From SKPS01 sp964469215 (GTDB lineage: Bacteria; Bacteroidota; Bacteroidia; Bacteroidales; SKPS01): a stretch of DNA of 64,000 nucleotides. The stretch is from NCBI GenBank assembly GCA_964469215.1, contig CAYXYB010000009.1, positions 1 to 64,000 on the forward strand, written 5' to 3'. The notes under the pieces were generated by a model. It saw nothing but the letters and a program-made list of their open reading frames with translations, was not told the origin of the DNA and did no database searches. Below, piece after piece: positions 15,828-23,585 of the stretch. Every line of letters starts with the position of its first letter. Within the stretch, counting starts at the first letter, position 1. Position numbers and translations under genes: made by a program.

Positions 15828-16784
15828 ATGAAACTCTGGCTGGCACCTCTTCAGGGGGTAACAGAATACCCCTTCAGAAATGCATGGCACCGTCATTTCA
15901 GCGGCCTCGATGCTGCATACACACCATTCATCCCTACAATAAAAGGAACCAAAGTCCGGGTGCATCATCTGAGAGATGTCCTTCCTCAAAATAATAATTC
16001 TTCGCTAACTCCTATACCACAACTTCTTAGCAATAATCCCTCCGAAATATTAGTGATGATTAATGCCCTGTCAAAATTAGGGTACACCGAGATAAACCTT
16101 AATATGGGATGCCCATCACCTACAGTGATAAGGCACCGGAGAGGATGCGGACTGATGCCTTTCCCCGATATCATCGATTACATCTTGAAAGAGGTGATAC
16201 CGGAAACAGATATTAAATTCTCTGTCAAATTAAGACCCGGTTTAAAAAATGTTGATGAGCTCTGGAGAATGTTTGAGGTTCTGAACAATTACCCCATTTA
16301 TAAGATAATTCTGCATCCGCGGCTTGGAATTCAGATGTATGAAGGGGTGCCTGATCCTGATGTTTTTGCTATGGCAGCTAAAAGAACTTCACATCTCCTT
16401 GTTTATAACGGTGATATTAAAACCCTCAGGGATTTTTCAAAACTGCGTGATAGGTTCCCTGAAACCAATGAGTGGATGATAGGAAGAGGTGTTCTGTTTA
16501 ATCCTTTTCTTCCAGGAATTATTAAAGGTATGGAGAAGCCCCGCAGGTCAGAAATCCTCGATCCCCTCATAGCATTTCATGAAGATCTGATACAATGTAT
16601 TGCAGAAAGCGGAAGAGGTGAGAGAAGGCTTTTAGCCAAATTGAAAGAGTATTGGCTTTACTTTTCTCATTGGTTTGCAGATCATGAAACAGTATGTGAA
16701 AACATTAGTCATTCAAAGGATATAAGAGATATTATGAAATCAATCGATAAAGCATTTACAAGTGAACTGAGTTTGTTCTCCTGA
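15828..16784 (+). CDS. tRNA-dihydrouridine synthase family protein
   Basis: This 318-residue FMN-dependent TIM barrel begins with the family signature LAPLQGVTEYPFR. The catalytic Cys is near residue 95 (NMGCPSPTV), followed by the RHRRGCGLM loop, the KLRPG strand with phosphate-binding residues, LHPRLGIQMY and VYNGDI. The C-terminal helical domain is present. It reduces uridine to dihydrouridine in the D loop of tRNAs; the exact position and subfamily (DusA/B/C) are not resolved here. The gene follows ribE after 89 bases that hold three TAATCATTT-like repeats and is transcribed in the same direction. Confidence 0.88.
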   Translation: MKLWLAPLQGVTEYPFRNAWHRHFSGLDAAYTPFIPTIKGTKVRVHHLRDVLPQNNNSSLTPIPQLLSNNPSEILVMINALSKLGYTEINLNMGCPSPTVIRHRRGCGLMPFPDIIDYILKEVIPETDIKFSVKLRPGLKNVDELWRMFEVLNNYPIYKIILHPRLGIQMYEGVPDPDVFAMAAKRTSHLLVYNGDIKTLRDFSKLRDRFPETNEWMIGRGVLFNPFLPGIIKGMEKPRRSEILDPLIAFHEDLIQCIAESGRGERRLLAKLKEYWLYFSHWFADHETVCENISHSKDIRDIMKSIDKAFTSELSLFS

Positions 16785-16860
16785 TTCCGGTAACTTAATT
16801 ATTCTTACAGGCATGGGATGTTTATGCTGCTATTTTTTTCGATTATATGTTTTATACGGT

Positions 16861-16868
16861 TATTTTTG
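16861..16868 (+). promoter_or_regulatory. -7 box TATTTTTG before the small lipoprotein and SprT-like genes
   Basis: TATTTTTGC lies only 5 bases before the ATG at 16874 and 41 before the ATG at 16910. If used, the first start would be leaderless and the second would have a normal leader. Confidence 0.45.
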
Positions 16869-16909
16869 CACTCATGAATTATTTTCGGCGATATAAATAC
16901 AGCCCTGCA

Positions 16910-17077
16910 ATGATAATATTGCTGGTACTGTTTGTTGTTAGCATGATGGCATGCTCAACCTCCACCAGGACACGCCGTTCGATAAAAAAGAAATGCGACT
17001 GCCGCAAATGGTCTGAGCTGAATACTCCTCTGGATCATAAATTCATTTTTTATGATGAAGGGATTGAATCTGCTTGA
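16910..17077 (+). CDS. Small lipoprotein (55 aa) of unknown function
   Basis: Starting at the ATG at 16910 this gives 55 residues: a lipoprotein signal (IILLVLFVVSMMAC), then a very basic segment (STRTRRSIKKK), CDCRKW and a short acidic tail. An in-frame ATG at 16874 would add 12 residues, but it lies almost on top of the -7 box. The last 26 bases overlap the start of the SprT-like gene in another frame, which suggests coupled translation. Small lipoproteins with a Cys-x-Cys and Lys-Trp motif are common in Bacteroidota, but I cannot give a function. Confidence 0.55.
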   Translation: MIILLVLFVVSMMACSTSTRTRRSIKKKCDCRKWSELNTPLDHKFIFYDEGIESA

Positions 17078-17660
17078 GCCTTACCTCCCTCCCGGTGCAA
17101 CTGAACTTGCCGCAAATTGGTTTGATGTACCCGGGCTGTCTGTTAAACTTGTAAACAGGGGTCATAACAGAATGGGTTCTTTCCTGTGTAAAAGCAACGG
17201 TTTAAAAGTTATAACACTTAACATCAAACAGGATATTTACAACTTTTTACTTACATTGGCTCATGAAGTTGCACATCTGCAGGTATATCAGAGATACGGC
17301 CGCCATCCGGCACCTCACGGAGCAGAATGGAAAAACACATTCAGAAAACTCCTGGTTGAAGCCGCACAACTCCCTTCATTGCCGCCCGACATAAAGTATG
17401 CTATGTTGACAATTGCTGACAATCCCAAAAGTACACATTTCGCACACCAGCAAGCCGGCAGGATTTTGCTAAAATACAGCAACGTAAAGCAAGGCACCAC
17501 TCTGCTCGATGACCTACCCGAAGGCTCCCGGTTCCTGATGCCTGACGGAAAGGTTTTTGTCAAAGGTGAAAAGAGAAGAACCCGCTATAAATGTAACCTC
17601 AACGGTACCTCCCGTATTTTTCTCATTGGTGGTTCAGTCCCTGTTTTCAGGGTTGCTTAG
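17052..17660 (+). CDS. SprT-like zinc metalloprotease domain protein
   Basis: This 202-residue protein has the SprT/zincin motif HEVAH at residues 71-75 (LAHEVAHLQVYQRYG), with a third ligand candidate, His89, in PHGAEWK. The strand MGSFLCKSNG and ITLN before it are typical of the SprT-like domain. The C-terminal third has a basic RRTRYKC segment. No signal peptide is present, so it is cytoplasmic. Eukaryotic relatives (SPRTN/Wss1) cut DNA-protein crosslinks, but the role in bacteria is unsettled. Two adjacent ATGs (17052, 17055) are possible starts. It overlaps the small lipoprotein gene by 26 bases. Confidence 0.75.
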   Translation: MMKGLNLLEPYLPPGATELAANWFDVPGLSVKLVNRGHNRMGSFLCKSNGLKVITLNIKQDIYNFLLTLAHEVAHLQVYQRYGRHPAPHGAEWKNTFRKLLVEAAQLPSLPPDIKYAMLTIADNPKSTHFAHQQAGRILLKYSNVKQGTTLLDDLPEGSRFLMPDGKVFVKGEKRRTRYKCNLNGTSRIFLIGGSVPVFRVA

Positions 17661-17717
17661 ATACGGATTAATAACATTAGTATACCTCCCTTATCCATTT
17701 GTATATCAAATCTGTTA

Positions 17718-17748
17718 TTGTTAGTTACATATTTATAAGCTATTTTTG
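17718..17748 (+). promoter_or_regulatory. Full -33/-7 promoter for the mannose-1-phosphate guanylyltransferase gene
   Basis: TTG at 17718-17720 and TATTTTTG at 17741-17748 are separated by 20 bases, as in the Bacteroidota housekeeping promoter. The ATG follows 40 bases later. Confidence 0.6.
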
Positions 17749-17788
17749 CACCCTCAGAAATTAATTGTTGCTGTACCCATAATACATC

Positions 17789-18880
17789 ATGAATAAACAT
17801 AACTATTGTATTATCATGGCGGGTGGTATCGGGGTTCGTTTCTGGCCTATCAGTACCACCGCCAGGCCTAAACAGTTTATTGACATTCTTGGAACAGGTG
17901 AAACACTGATCCAGATGACATATAAACGTTTCGAACAGATTATCAACCCTGAAAACATATATGTTGTAACCAACATACAATATCGGAGCCTTGTAAAAGA
18001 ACAGCTCCCTCATTTACCTGACGATCAGATACTGTATGAGCCTGCCCGCAGAAATACTGCTCCTTGTGTTGCATACGCCAGTTATAAAATTTGGCAAAAG
18101 GATAAAGAAGCTAATCTCGTTGTTGCTCCCAGTGACCACATAATACTTCACCAGGAGAATTTCCTCAAGGTTATTTCATCTGCACTTAAAGCTACTGAAA
18201 TGAATGGCCATCTGCTCACTCTGGGCATTAAGCCAAACCGTCCCGATACCGGATATGGTTATATCCAGTTTAAAGACGAAATACCTTTCCCCGAAAACCC
18301 AAGGATAAAGAAGGTTAAAACCTTCACCGAAAAGCCGGAACTTGAAATGGCTAAATCATTTCTCGAAAGCGGCGATTTCCTCTGGAATTCAGGCATCTTC
18401 ATCTGGAAAGCCAATGCCATTATTCAGGCTTTCGATGACCACCTGCCTGAAGTATCAAATGTCTTCCGTGAAGGCCTCAACTTATACAACACCTCTCAAG
18501 AAGAAGAATTTATTAAACAAGCATACTCAGTTTGCACAAACATATCCATCGACTACGGTGTAATGGAAAAAGCAGACAATGTGCTGGTGTTCATGGCCGA
18601 TTTCGGCTGGTCAGACTTGGGTACCTGGGGTTCTCTATATGACCACCTGCCAAAAAACGATGACCATAACGCTGTTCTTGGTAACAAAACATTGTTGTAC
18701 GATTCCAGAAACTGCCTTATTAACCTGCCACAGGGAAAAATTGCAGTAGTCCAGAAACTTGATGGATATATAGTTGTTGAAGATAATGACATGTTGCTTA
18801 TTTGCCGAAGAGAGGATGAACAACATATCAGGCTCTTTGTAAACGACGTGAAAGAAAACAATGGCGATCAATTTGTCTAA
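17789..18880 (+). CDS. manC: Mannose-1-phosphate guanylyltransferase
   Basis: This 363-residue enzyme joins mannose-1-phosphate and GTP to GDP-mannose, the donor for mannose, fucose and rhamnose-type sugars of surface polysaccharides. It has the nucleotidyltransferase signature IMAGGIGVRFWPIS at the N terminus, VVAPSDHI, the FTEKPELEMA segment with the active-site lysine, and WNSGIFIWKA, and ends in a left-handed beta-helix region. There is no fused phosphomannose isomerase domain, so it is the short single-function form common in Bacteroidota. Its own promoter lies upstream, and the S46 peptidase gene follows after 21 bases, but a functional link between them is not evident. Confidence 0.9.
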   Translation: MNKHNYCIIMAGGIGVRFWPISTTARPKQFIDILGTGETLIQMTYKRFEQIINPENIYVVTNIQYRSLVKEQLPHLPDDQILYEPARRNTAPCVAYASYKIWQKDKEANLVVAPSDHIILHQENFLKVISSALKATEMNGHLLTLGIKPNRPDTGYGYIQFKDEIPFPENPRIKKVKTFTEKPELEMAKSFLESGDFLWNSGIFIWKANAIIQAFDDHLPEVSNVFREGLNLYNTSQEEEFIKQAYSVCTNISIDYGVMEKADNVLVFMADFGWSDLGTWGSLYDHLPKNDDHNAVLGNKTLLYDSRNCLINLPQGKIAVVQKLDGYIVVEDNDMLLICRREDEQHIRLFVNDVKENNGDQFV

Positions 18881-18901
18881 TTTTAAATAATATGTAAGAG
18901 T

Positions 18902-21079
18902 ATGAAGCGATTATTTGTACTGTTGGTTTTTGTTGGATTGTTCGGTCCGGCAAGATCAGATGAAGGGATGTGGCTGCCGATGTTTATCGACAGGCTGAAC
19001 TATGTGGATCTTCAGAAAATGGGGCTGAAATTAACCCCGGAAGAGATTTATTCTGTTAACAACGCCTCCCTTAAGGATGCTATCGTTATTTATGGCAGAG
19101 GATGCACCGGTGAAATGATCTCCCCCGAAGGGTTGATGATCACAAATCACCATTGCGGTTATGGTATGATTCAAAACCATAGCACTACTGAAAACAATTA
19201 CCTTAGAGATGGTTTCTGGGCTATGACTAAAGCTGAAGAACTGCCTAATCCCTCTCTCAGCGTGCGGTTCCTTATCAGGATGGAAGATGTGTCTTCTCAG
19301 ATATTAAATGCTGTGAAAGATGTTGCAGATGAGTCGGAGAAGCAGAAAGAAGTAAGCAGGCTTATGAATGAAATAGGTCGTGAAGCTGTCAAGGGAACAC
19401 ATTATGAAGGCCTTGTAAGGGAATTTTTCGATGGCAATGAATATTATCTCTTTGTCTATGAAGTTTTTACTGATGTGAGGCTTGTTGGTACACCTCCCTC
19501 ATCAATAGGAAAGTTCGGCGCAGATACCGACAACTGGATGTGGCCACGACATACTGGTGACTTTTCACTTTTCAGAGTCTATTGCGGCCCTGATGGAAAA
19601 CCTGCACCCTACTCAGATGATAATATCCCCTTTGTGCCAAGACATTACCTCCCGATTTCTATTAATGGAGTGAAAGAAGGTGATTTCTCCATGATACTCG
19701 GATACCCGGGGAGTACAGACAGATATCTTGTTTCCTACGGTATCGATCTGAATGTTACATCAACATATCCTACCCGGGTAGCAATACGCCGGAAAAAACT
19801 CGATATTATGCTGGAAGATATGCAGGCAGACCCGAAAGTGAATATCCAATATGCTTCAAAATATGCCGGTGTGGCCAATTACTGGAAGAATTTCTCAGGA
19901 ATGCGCGAAGCTCTCGTAAAACTTAAGGTTGCCGATAACAAGAGGGAACTTGAAGCCAGACTTACAGAGTGGGTTAACGGTGACCCCGCCCGGATTGCAT
20001 TGTATGGGAGTGTGCTGAAAGAGATGGAGGAGGCGTACCGTGAAATGGAAACCTTTAACGTGATGAGATTCGCCTACGTAGAGGCATATCGTTCCGGTAG
20101 TGAACTCCACGCCCTCGCAGGTGATATGATAACTTGGGTAAAATATCTCAAAGGTGACAATGTTAGTGATGAAAAATCTGCCGCAACAATTGCTAGAACT
20201 GAAACCCGACTTAATGCTATTTTCAAAGACCTTAATATCCCCACAGACCAGAAAATGCTTGCAGCTATGCTTGAAATGTACTACAAAACCGTACCTGAAA
20301 ACCAGCAACCACCACTCCTGCGTGAACTTGGCAGAAAATACGAAGGTGATTTTTCAAAATACGCTGCAAAAGTTTTCAAAAAAACAATTTTTACCTGTCA
20401 GGGAAAAATAATCGATGCTATGAACAAGAAAGATCCCAAAGCTTTCGAAAAAGATCCCCTATATCAGCTTGCACTTGCCTTTGAACAAAGTATTGATGGC
20501 ATCAGGCCACAAATGGAAAATGTTAATCTCAAACTCAATAAAAACAAACGACTTTTTATGGCTGCCCTAAGAGAGATGGACAGCGATAAATACTTCTACC
20601 CGAATGCGAACTTCACTATGCGTCTTACTTATGGCACAGTGAAAGGTTACAGCCCCGCCGATGCAGTTGAGTACCTCTATCTGACAACCATGAAAGGAGT
20701 TATGGAGAAAGAAGATCCCGATAACTGGGAGTTTGTTGTTCCTGATAAATTAACAGAACTTTATAAAAACAAAGATTTTGGCCCCTATGCTCTTGAAGAT
20801 GGAAGGATGCCCGTTAACTTCCTCACCGATCACGATATAACCGGAGGTAACAGCGGAAGCCCCGTGATAAACGGTAAAGGTGAGTTGATTGGCCTTGCTT
20901 TCGATGGAAACTGGGAAGCCCTCAGCGGAGATATCCATTTTGAACCTAAGCTCCAGAGAACAATTAATGTTGATATGAGGTATGTTCTTTTCATCATTGA
21001 AAAATACGGAAATGCAGCTCATCTTATCAACGAAATGAAGATTGTGGCAGGAGAAACAGATGTGCCGGAAAATGAATAA
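18902..21079 (+). CDS. S46 family dipeptidyl peptidase, DPP7-like
   Basis: This 725-residue periplasmic serine peptidase has a signal peptide (LFVLLVFVGLFGPARSDEG). The trypsin-like halves carry the catalytic His near 84 (NHHCGYG), Asp in TDNWMWPRHTGDF, and Ser near 651 (TGGNSGSPV). Between them lies the alpha-helical cap that binds the free N terminus of peptides. Eighteen residues after the Ser is Gly669 (LAFDGNWE); at this place DPP7-type enzymes have Gly and prefer hydrophobic P1 residues, while DPP11-type enzymes have Arg and prefer Asp/Glu. It should release dipeptides from imported peptides, which fits a proteolytic lifestyle alongside the C25, M3 and M28 peptidases of this window. Confidence 0.9.
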   Translation: MKRLFVLLVFVGLFGPARSDEGMWLPMFIDRLNYVDLQKMGLKLTPEEIYSVNNASLKDAIVIYGRGCTGEMISPEGLMITNHHCGYGMIQNHSTTENNYLRDGFWAMTKAEELPNPSLSVRFLIRMEDVSSQILNAVKDVADESEKQKEVSRLMNEIGREAVKGTHYEGLVREFFDGNEYYLFVYEVFTDVRLVGTPPSSIGKFGADTDNWMWPRHTGDFSLFRVYCGPDGKPAPYSDDNIPFVPRHYLPISINGVKEGDFSMILGYPGSTDRYLVSYGIDLNVTSTYPTRVAIRRKKLDIMLEDMQADPKVNIQYASKYAGVANYWKNFSGMREALVKLKVADNKRELEARLTEWVNGDPARIALYGSVLKEMEEAYREMETFNVMRFAYVEAYRSGSELHALAGDMITWVKYLKGDNVSDEKSAATIARTETRLNAIFKDLNIPTDQKMLAAMLEMYYKTVPENQQPPLLRELGRKYEGDFSKYAAKVFKKTIFTCQGKIIDAMNKKDPKAFEKDPLYQLALAFEQSIDGIRPQMENVNLKLNKNKRLFMAALREMDSDKYFYPNANFTMRLTYGTVKGYSPADAVEYLYLTTMKGVMEKEDPDNWEFVVPDKLTELYKNKDFGPYALEDGRMPVNFLTDHDITGGNSGSPVINGKGELIGLAFDGNWEALSGDIHFEPKLQRTINVDMRYVLFIIEKYGNAAHLINEMKIVAGETDVPENE

Positions 21080-21153
21080 ATTGGTGATGTGTAAAATAAC
21101 CTTACATATCCTGATTTTTTTTGTTTTTTTGATAATATTTGTTTACCACAACA

Positions 21154-21161
21154 TACTTTTG
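21154..21161 (+). promoter_or_regulatory. -7 box TACTTTTG of the candidate small RNA
   Basis: TACTTTTGC matches TAnnTTTG, and a TTG at 21129-21131 lies 22 bases before it. No coding sequence starts nearby; a hairpin-rich stretch ending in a terminator does. Confidence 0.5.
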
Positions 21162-21167
21162 CTTTAG

Positions 21168-21307
21168 AAACAAATATGTGAATGAATTTGGAAACGGTCC
21201 ATTCACAAATTAGATTCTGTAGGTCTTTGGTTTATAGAGCATGTTGGGGAAACACGCTTCTCAGAAAAATTGCCGGGTTTTGCATATTTTTGCTACCCGG
21301 CTTTTTT
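21168..21307 (+). ncRNA. Candidate small structured RNA upstream of hemW
   Basis: About 140 bases lie between a -7 box (21154-21161) and a hairpin with a T tract. Visible structure: an 8-bp stem TGTGAATG/CATTCACA (21177-21184 and 21200-21207), a second hairpin at 21236-21261 (arms AGAGC-A-TGTT and AACA-C-GC-T-TCT), and the terminator at 21272-21301. No good reading frame fits. It could be a free sRNA or a hemW leader that terminates early. It does not match 4.5S RNA, tmRNA or RNase P RNA as I know them. Confidence 0.45.
21272..21307 (+). terminator. Rho-independent terminator with a promoter box in its loop
   Basis: GCCGGGT (21272-21278) pairs with ACCCGGC (21295-21301) and is followed by six Ts. 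The 16-base loop contains TATTTTTG (21285-21292), a good -7 box for hemW, whose ATG is 49 bases further on. Confidence 0.6.
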
Positions 21308-21341
21308 CATTTCTACCCGTATAATAAGAACAGGGTTTTAA

Positions 21342-22475
21342 ATGGCAGGTATTTATATTCATATCCCTTTCTGTAAAAGCAAGTGTGGTTATTGTAATTT
21401 TTATTCTGTAGCTTCACTAAGTCAGAAGGATAGTATTATGAAAGCTTTGTTGCGTGAAATCGAACTGACAAATAACTTTCTGGATAGATCATCTGTAGAA
21501 ACCATTTATTTCGGTGGTGGAACACCCTCTTTACCTGATCCTTCCTACATCTCAGCAATTATGGAGGCCATAAGATACAATCATCCTGTTTCGGGCAACT
21601 GTGAAATCTCCCTTGAAGTGAATCCCGATGATGTCAATTCTGAAAAGCTCAATGATTGGATAAGCACTGGAATTAACAGAATAAGCCTTGGTATACAGTC
21701 GTTTAATACCGATGACCTGGAATATCTTGACAGAAAACATTCTCCTGAGAACGCCTTCCATGCCCTGGAAATCATAACTGCTGCACCTCTGATCTCATTC
21801 AGCGTTGATCTTATTTATGCAATACCTTGCCAAACATCTGCCGCACTTTCAAAAAACCTTGATATTTGCATGTCGGCCGGCACACCACATCTTTCTTGCT
21901 ACAGCTTAACAGTCGAAAACAATACTCCTCTTTACAAACATATCGGAAAAGGAATTAAAACCGCTCCTTCCGATAACCGGTTCATTAAACACTGGAACCT
22001 CCTGAAAGGAATAACACATGACAAAGGTTACCTTCACTATGAAATCAGCAATTTCTGCAAACCACACCATTTCTCCAGACATAATGTGAACTACTGGAAC
22101 AACACCCCTTACCTTGGCCTTGGGCCATCAGCCCATTCATTTAATCTTAAAAGCCGAAGGTGGAATCATCAGAACCTTGCAAAATACATTGCAGGGACAA
22201 CTAAAGGAAGCGCTGTTGCCAGTGAAGAGACCCTGACATTTTTTGATAAAGTGAATGAACATATTATGACAAGGTTACGTACCATGTGGGGGGTAAGGCT
22301 TCAGGACTTTTCGGAAAAATTCGGCATTCTATGTGGTGAAAAGCTCCTTGAGATGGCAGTTCCATTTATTTCAAAAGGGCTTCTAATAATCGAAAATGAC
22401 ACACTAAAGATCACTGATAAGGGAATGCCGCTTACCGATTCTATTACTTCTGCCCTCTTTTTAATACAACCTTGA
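21342..22475 (+). CDS. hemW: Radical SAM heme chaperone HemW
   Basis: This 377-residue protein has the radical SAM cluster cysteines at 11, 15 and 18 (FCKSKCGYCNF), then the GGGTPSLP glycine-rich motif, the SLGIQSF segment and NYWNN near the C-terminal domain. These mark the HemW (formerly HemN-like) group, which binds heme and passes it to respiratory enzymes rather than acting as coproporphyrinogen dehydrogenase; in line with this, the additional N-terminal residues of true HemN are absent. It is cytoplasmic. The gene overlaps the convergent phosphatase-family gene by 32 bases at its 3' end. Confidence 0.88.
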   Translation: MAGIYIHIPFCKSKCGYCNFYSVASLSQKDSIMKALLREIELTNNFLDRSSVETIYFGGGTPSLPDPSYISAIMEAIRYNHPVSGNCEISLEVNPDDVNSEKLNDWISTGINRISLGIQSFNTDDLEYLDRKHSPENAFHALEIITAAPLISFSVDLIYAIPCQTSAALSKNLDICMSAGTPHLSCYSLTVENNTPLYKHIGKGIKTAPSDNRFIKHWNLLKGITHDKGYLHYEISNFCKPHHFSRHNVNYWNNTPYLGLGPSAHSFNLKSRRWNHQNLAKYIAGTTKGSAVASEETLTFFDKVNEHIMTRLRTMWGVRLQDFSEKFGILCGEKLLEMAVPFISKGLLIIENDTLKITDKGMPLTDSITSALFLIQP

Positions 22476-23511
22476 TAGTTACAGGATTATGGTCACTCGA
22501 CAAAAACTCAAGGTGATCAGTTCTCACTTCAAGTAATTCAATATTCGGGCTTAGCAGAAAAAAATCCAGTATTGTTGTACCTGTTGTGCCATGCGAATAA
22601 GCTTTGCTGACATCCCTGTTGGTAGGGGTTTGAGGATCCCAGACCCACTGCCAGCCATCAGTTCCGGTACTGTCTGCCGATCCGTATCTGACAGTAAATA
22701 CAGAATCTCCGACTATCAACCCTGGATTAAATCCCGGCGGATTCATGTTCCAGTCACCTCCTGCAATAACGTAATGCCCGGCATTATACTCATAAGATAT
22801 AAGCTCTGTTATTTTCCCCATCTCTTCCCTCCTCAGCCTGCCCGTTTCATCAAAAGCTGAATTATGAACATTTATTACAACAAGGTGCTTCCCTCCGCTC
22901 ATCGCAAAGCGGCTGTACGTGATACAACGGTTCAGCATAAACAGCCGCTTGGGCCATGGAAACCTTCCCGGTAAGGCGATGCGTGCTGTAAATTCCGGAC
23001 TGAACCTGCTCAGTGTCATTATCCCTGAAACAACTTTACCCATTGGCCTGCCAAGCGGCACCGGAACAAATTTAACATTATAGTTTACCCCGAACACCCC
23101 GCAATAGCCGCCTGTTATCCTTCCAATACTTTCAACCTGGTCATGGTAATAACTTCTTTTCGCTTTCTTATCAACCTCCTGAAGCAGAAAAAAATCAACA
23201 TCCTGCATCGATTTGATGATCTTCAATATGCCTTCATGGCATTCATCGAAATAATCCCGGTCAGGCCTGACCCTCTCGCCTCCGTCGTAAAAAAAATCCA
23301 TATCACTTCCCAGACCACCATATCCAATATTCCAGCTTACAAGAGTTAATGTGTCACGAACCTCATCTGTTTCAGCATAACCGGAACATTTAAGTTTTTC
23401 AACTTCAGCAGGACTGTACTCATGATAAGATGAAAACATTAGTAAAAATATCACCATGGATATTATGACGAATATTAATACAGCTATAAATAACCGTAAA
23501 AAGCGTTTCAT
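22444..23511 (-). CDS. Endonuclease/exonuclease/phosphatase family protein, membrane anchored
   Basis: This 355-residue protein begins with one transmembrane helix (LFIAVLIFVIISMVIFLLMF), then carries the EEP fold: SWNIGYGG, the metal-binding Glu in FLLQEVD, NVHNSAF, GGDWNMNP and the final SDHNPVT. Family members hydrolyse phosphodiester or phosphomonoester bonds in nucleic acids, phosphoinositides or sphingomyelin. The anchor puts the catalytic domain outside the cytoplasm, so a lipid or extracellular nucleic-acid substrate is more likely than DNA repair. The substrate is unknown. The 3' end overlaps hemW by 32 bases in convergent orientation. Confidence 0.8.
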   Translation of the reverse strand: MKRFLRLFIAVLIFVIISMVIFLLMFSSYHEYSPAEVEKLKCSGYAETDEVRDTLTLVSWNIGYGGLGSDMDFFYDGGERVRPDRDYFDECHEGILKIIKSMQDVDFFLLQEVDKKAKRSYYHDQVESIGRITGGYCGVFGVNYNVKFVPVPLGRPMGKVVSGIMTLSRFSPEFTARIALPGRFPWPKRLFMLNRCITYSRFAMSGGKHLVVINVHNSAFDETGRLRREEMGKITELISYEYNAGHYVIAGGDWNMNPPGFNPGLIVGDSVFTVRYGSADSTGTDGWQWVWDPQTPTNRDVSKAYSHGTTGTTILDFFLLSPNIELLEVRTDHLEFLSSDHNPVTIKVVLKRGQK

Positions 23512-23555
23512 GTACGTTCAGATTTTATACATGGTTAAAATTAACATAAAATTTC

Positions 23556-23563
23556 TATATTTG
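23556..23563 (+). promoter_or_regulatory. -7 box TATATTTG for the GH3 gene
   Basis: TATATTTG fits TAnnTTTG and lies 22 bases before the ATG of the GH3-family gene. Confidence 0.5.
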
Positions 23564-23585
23564 TCATCAAATTAAATTATTATCT

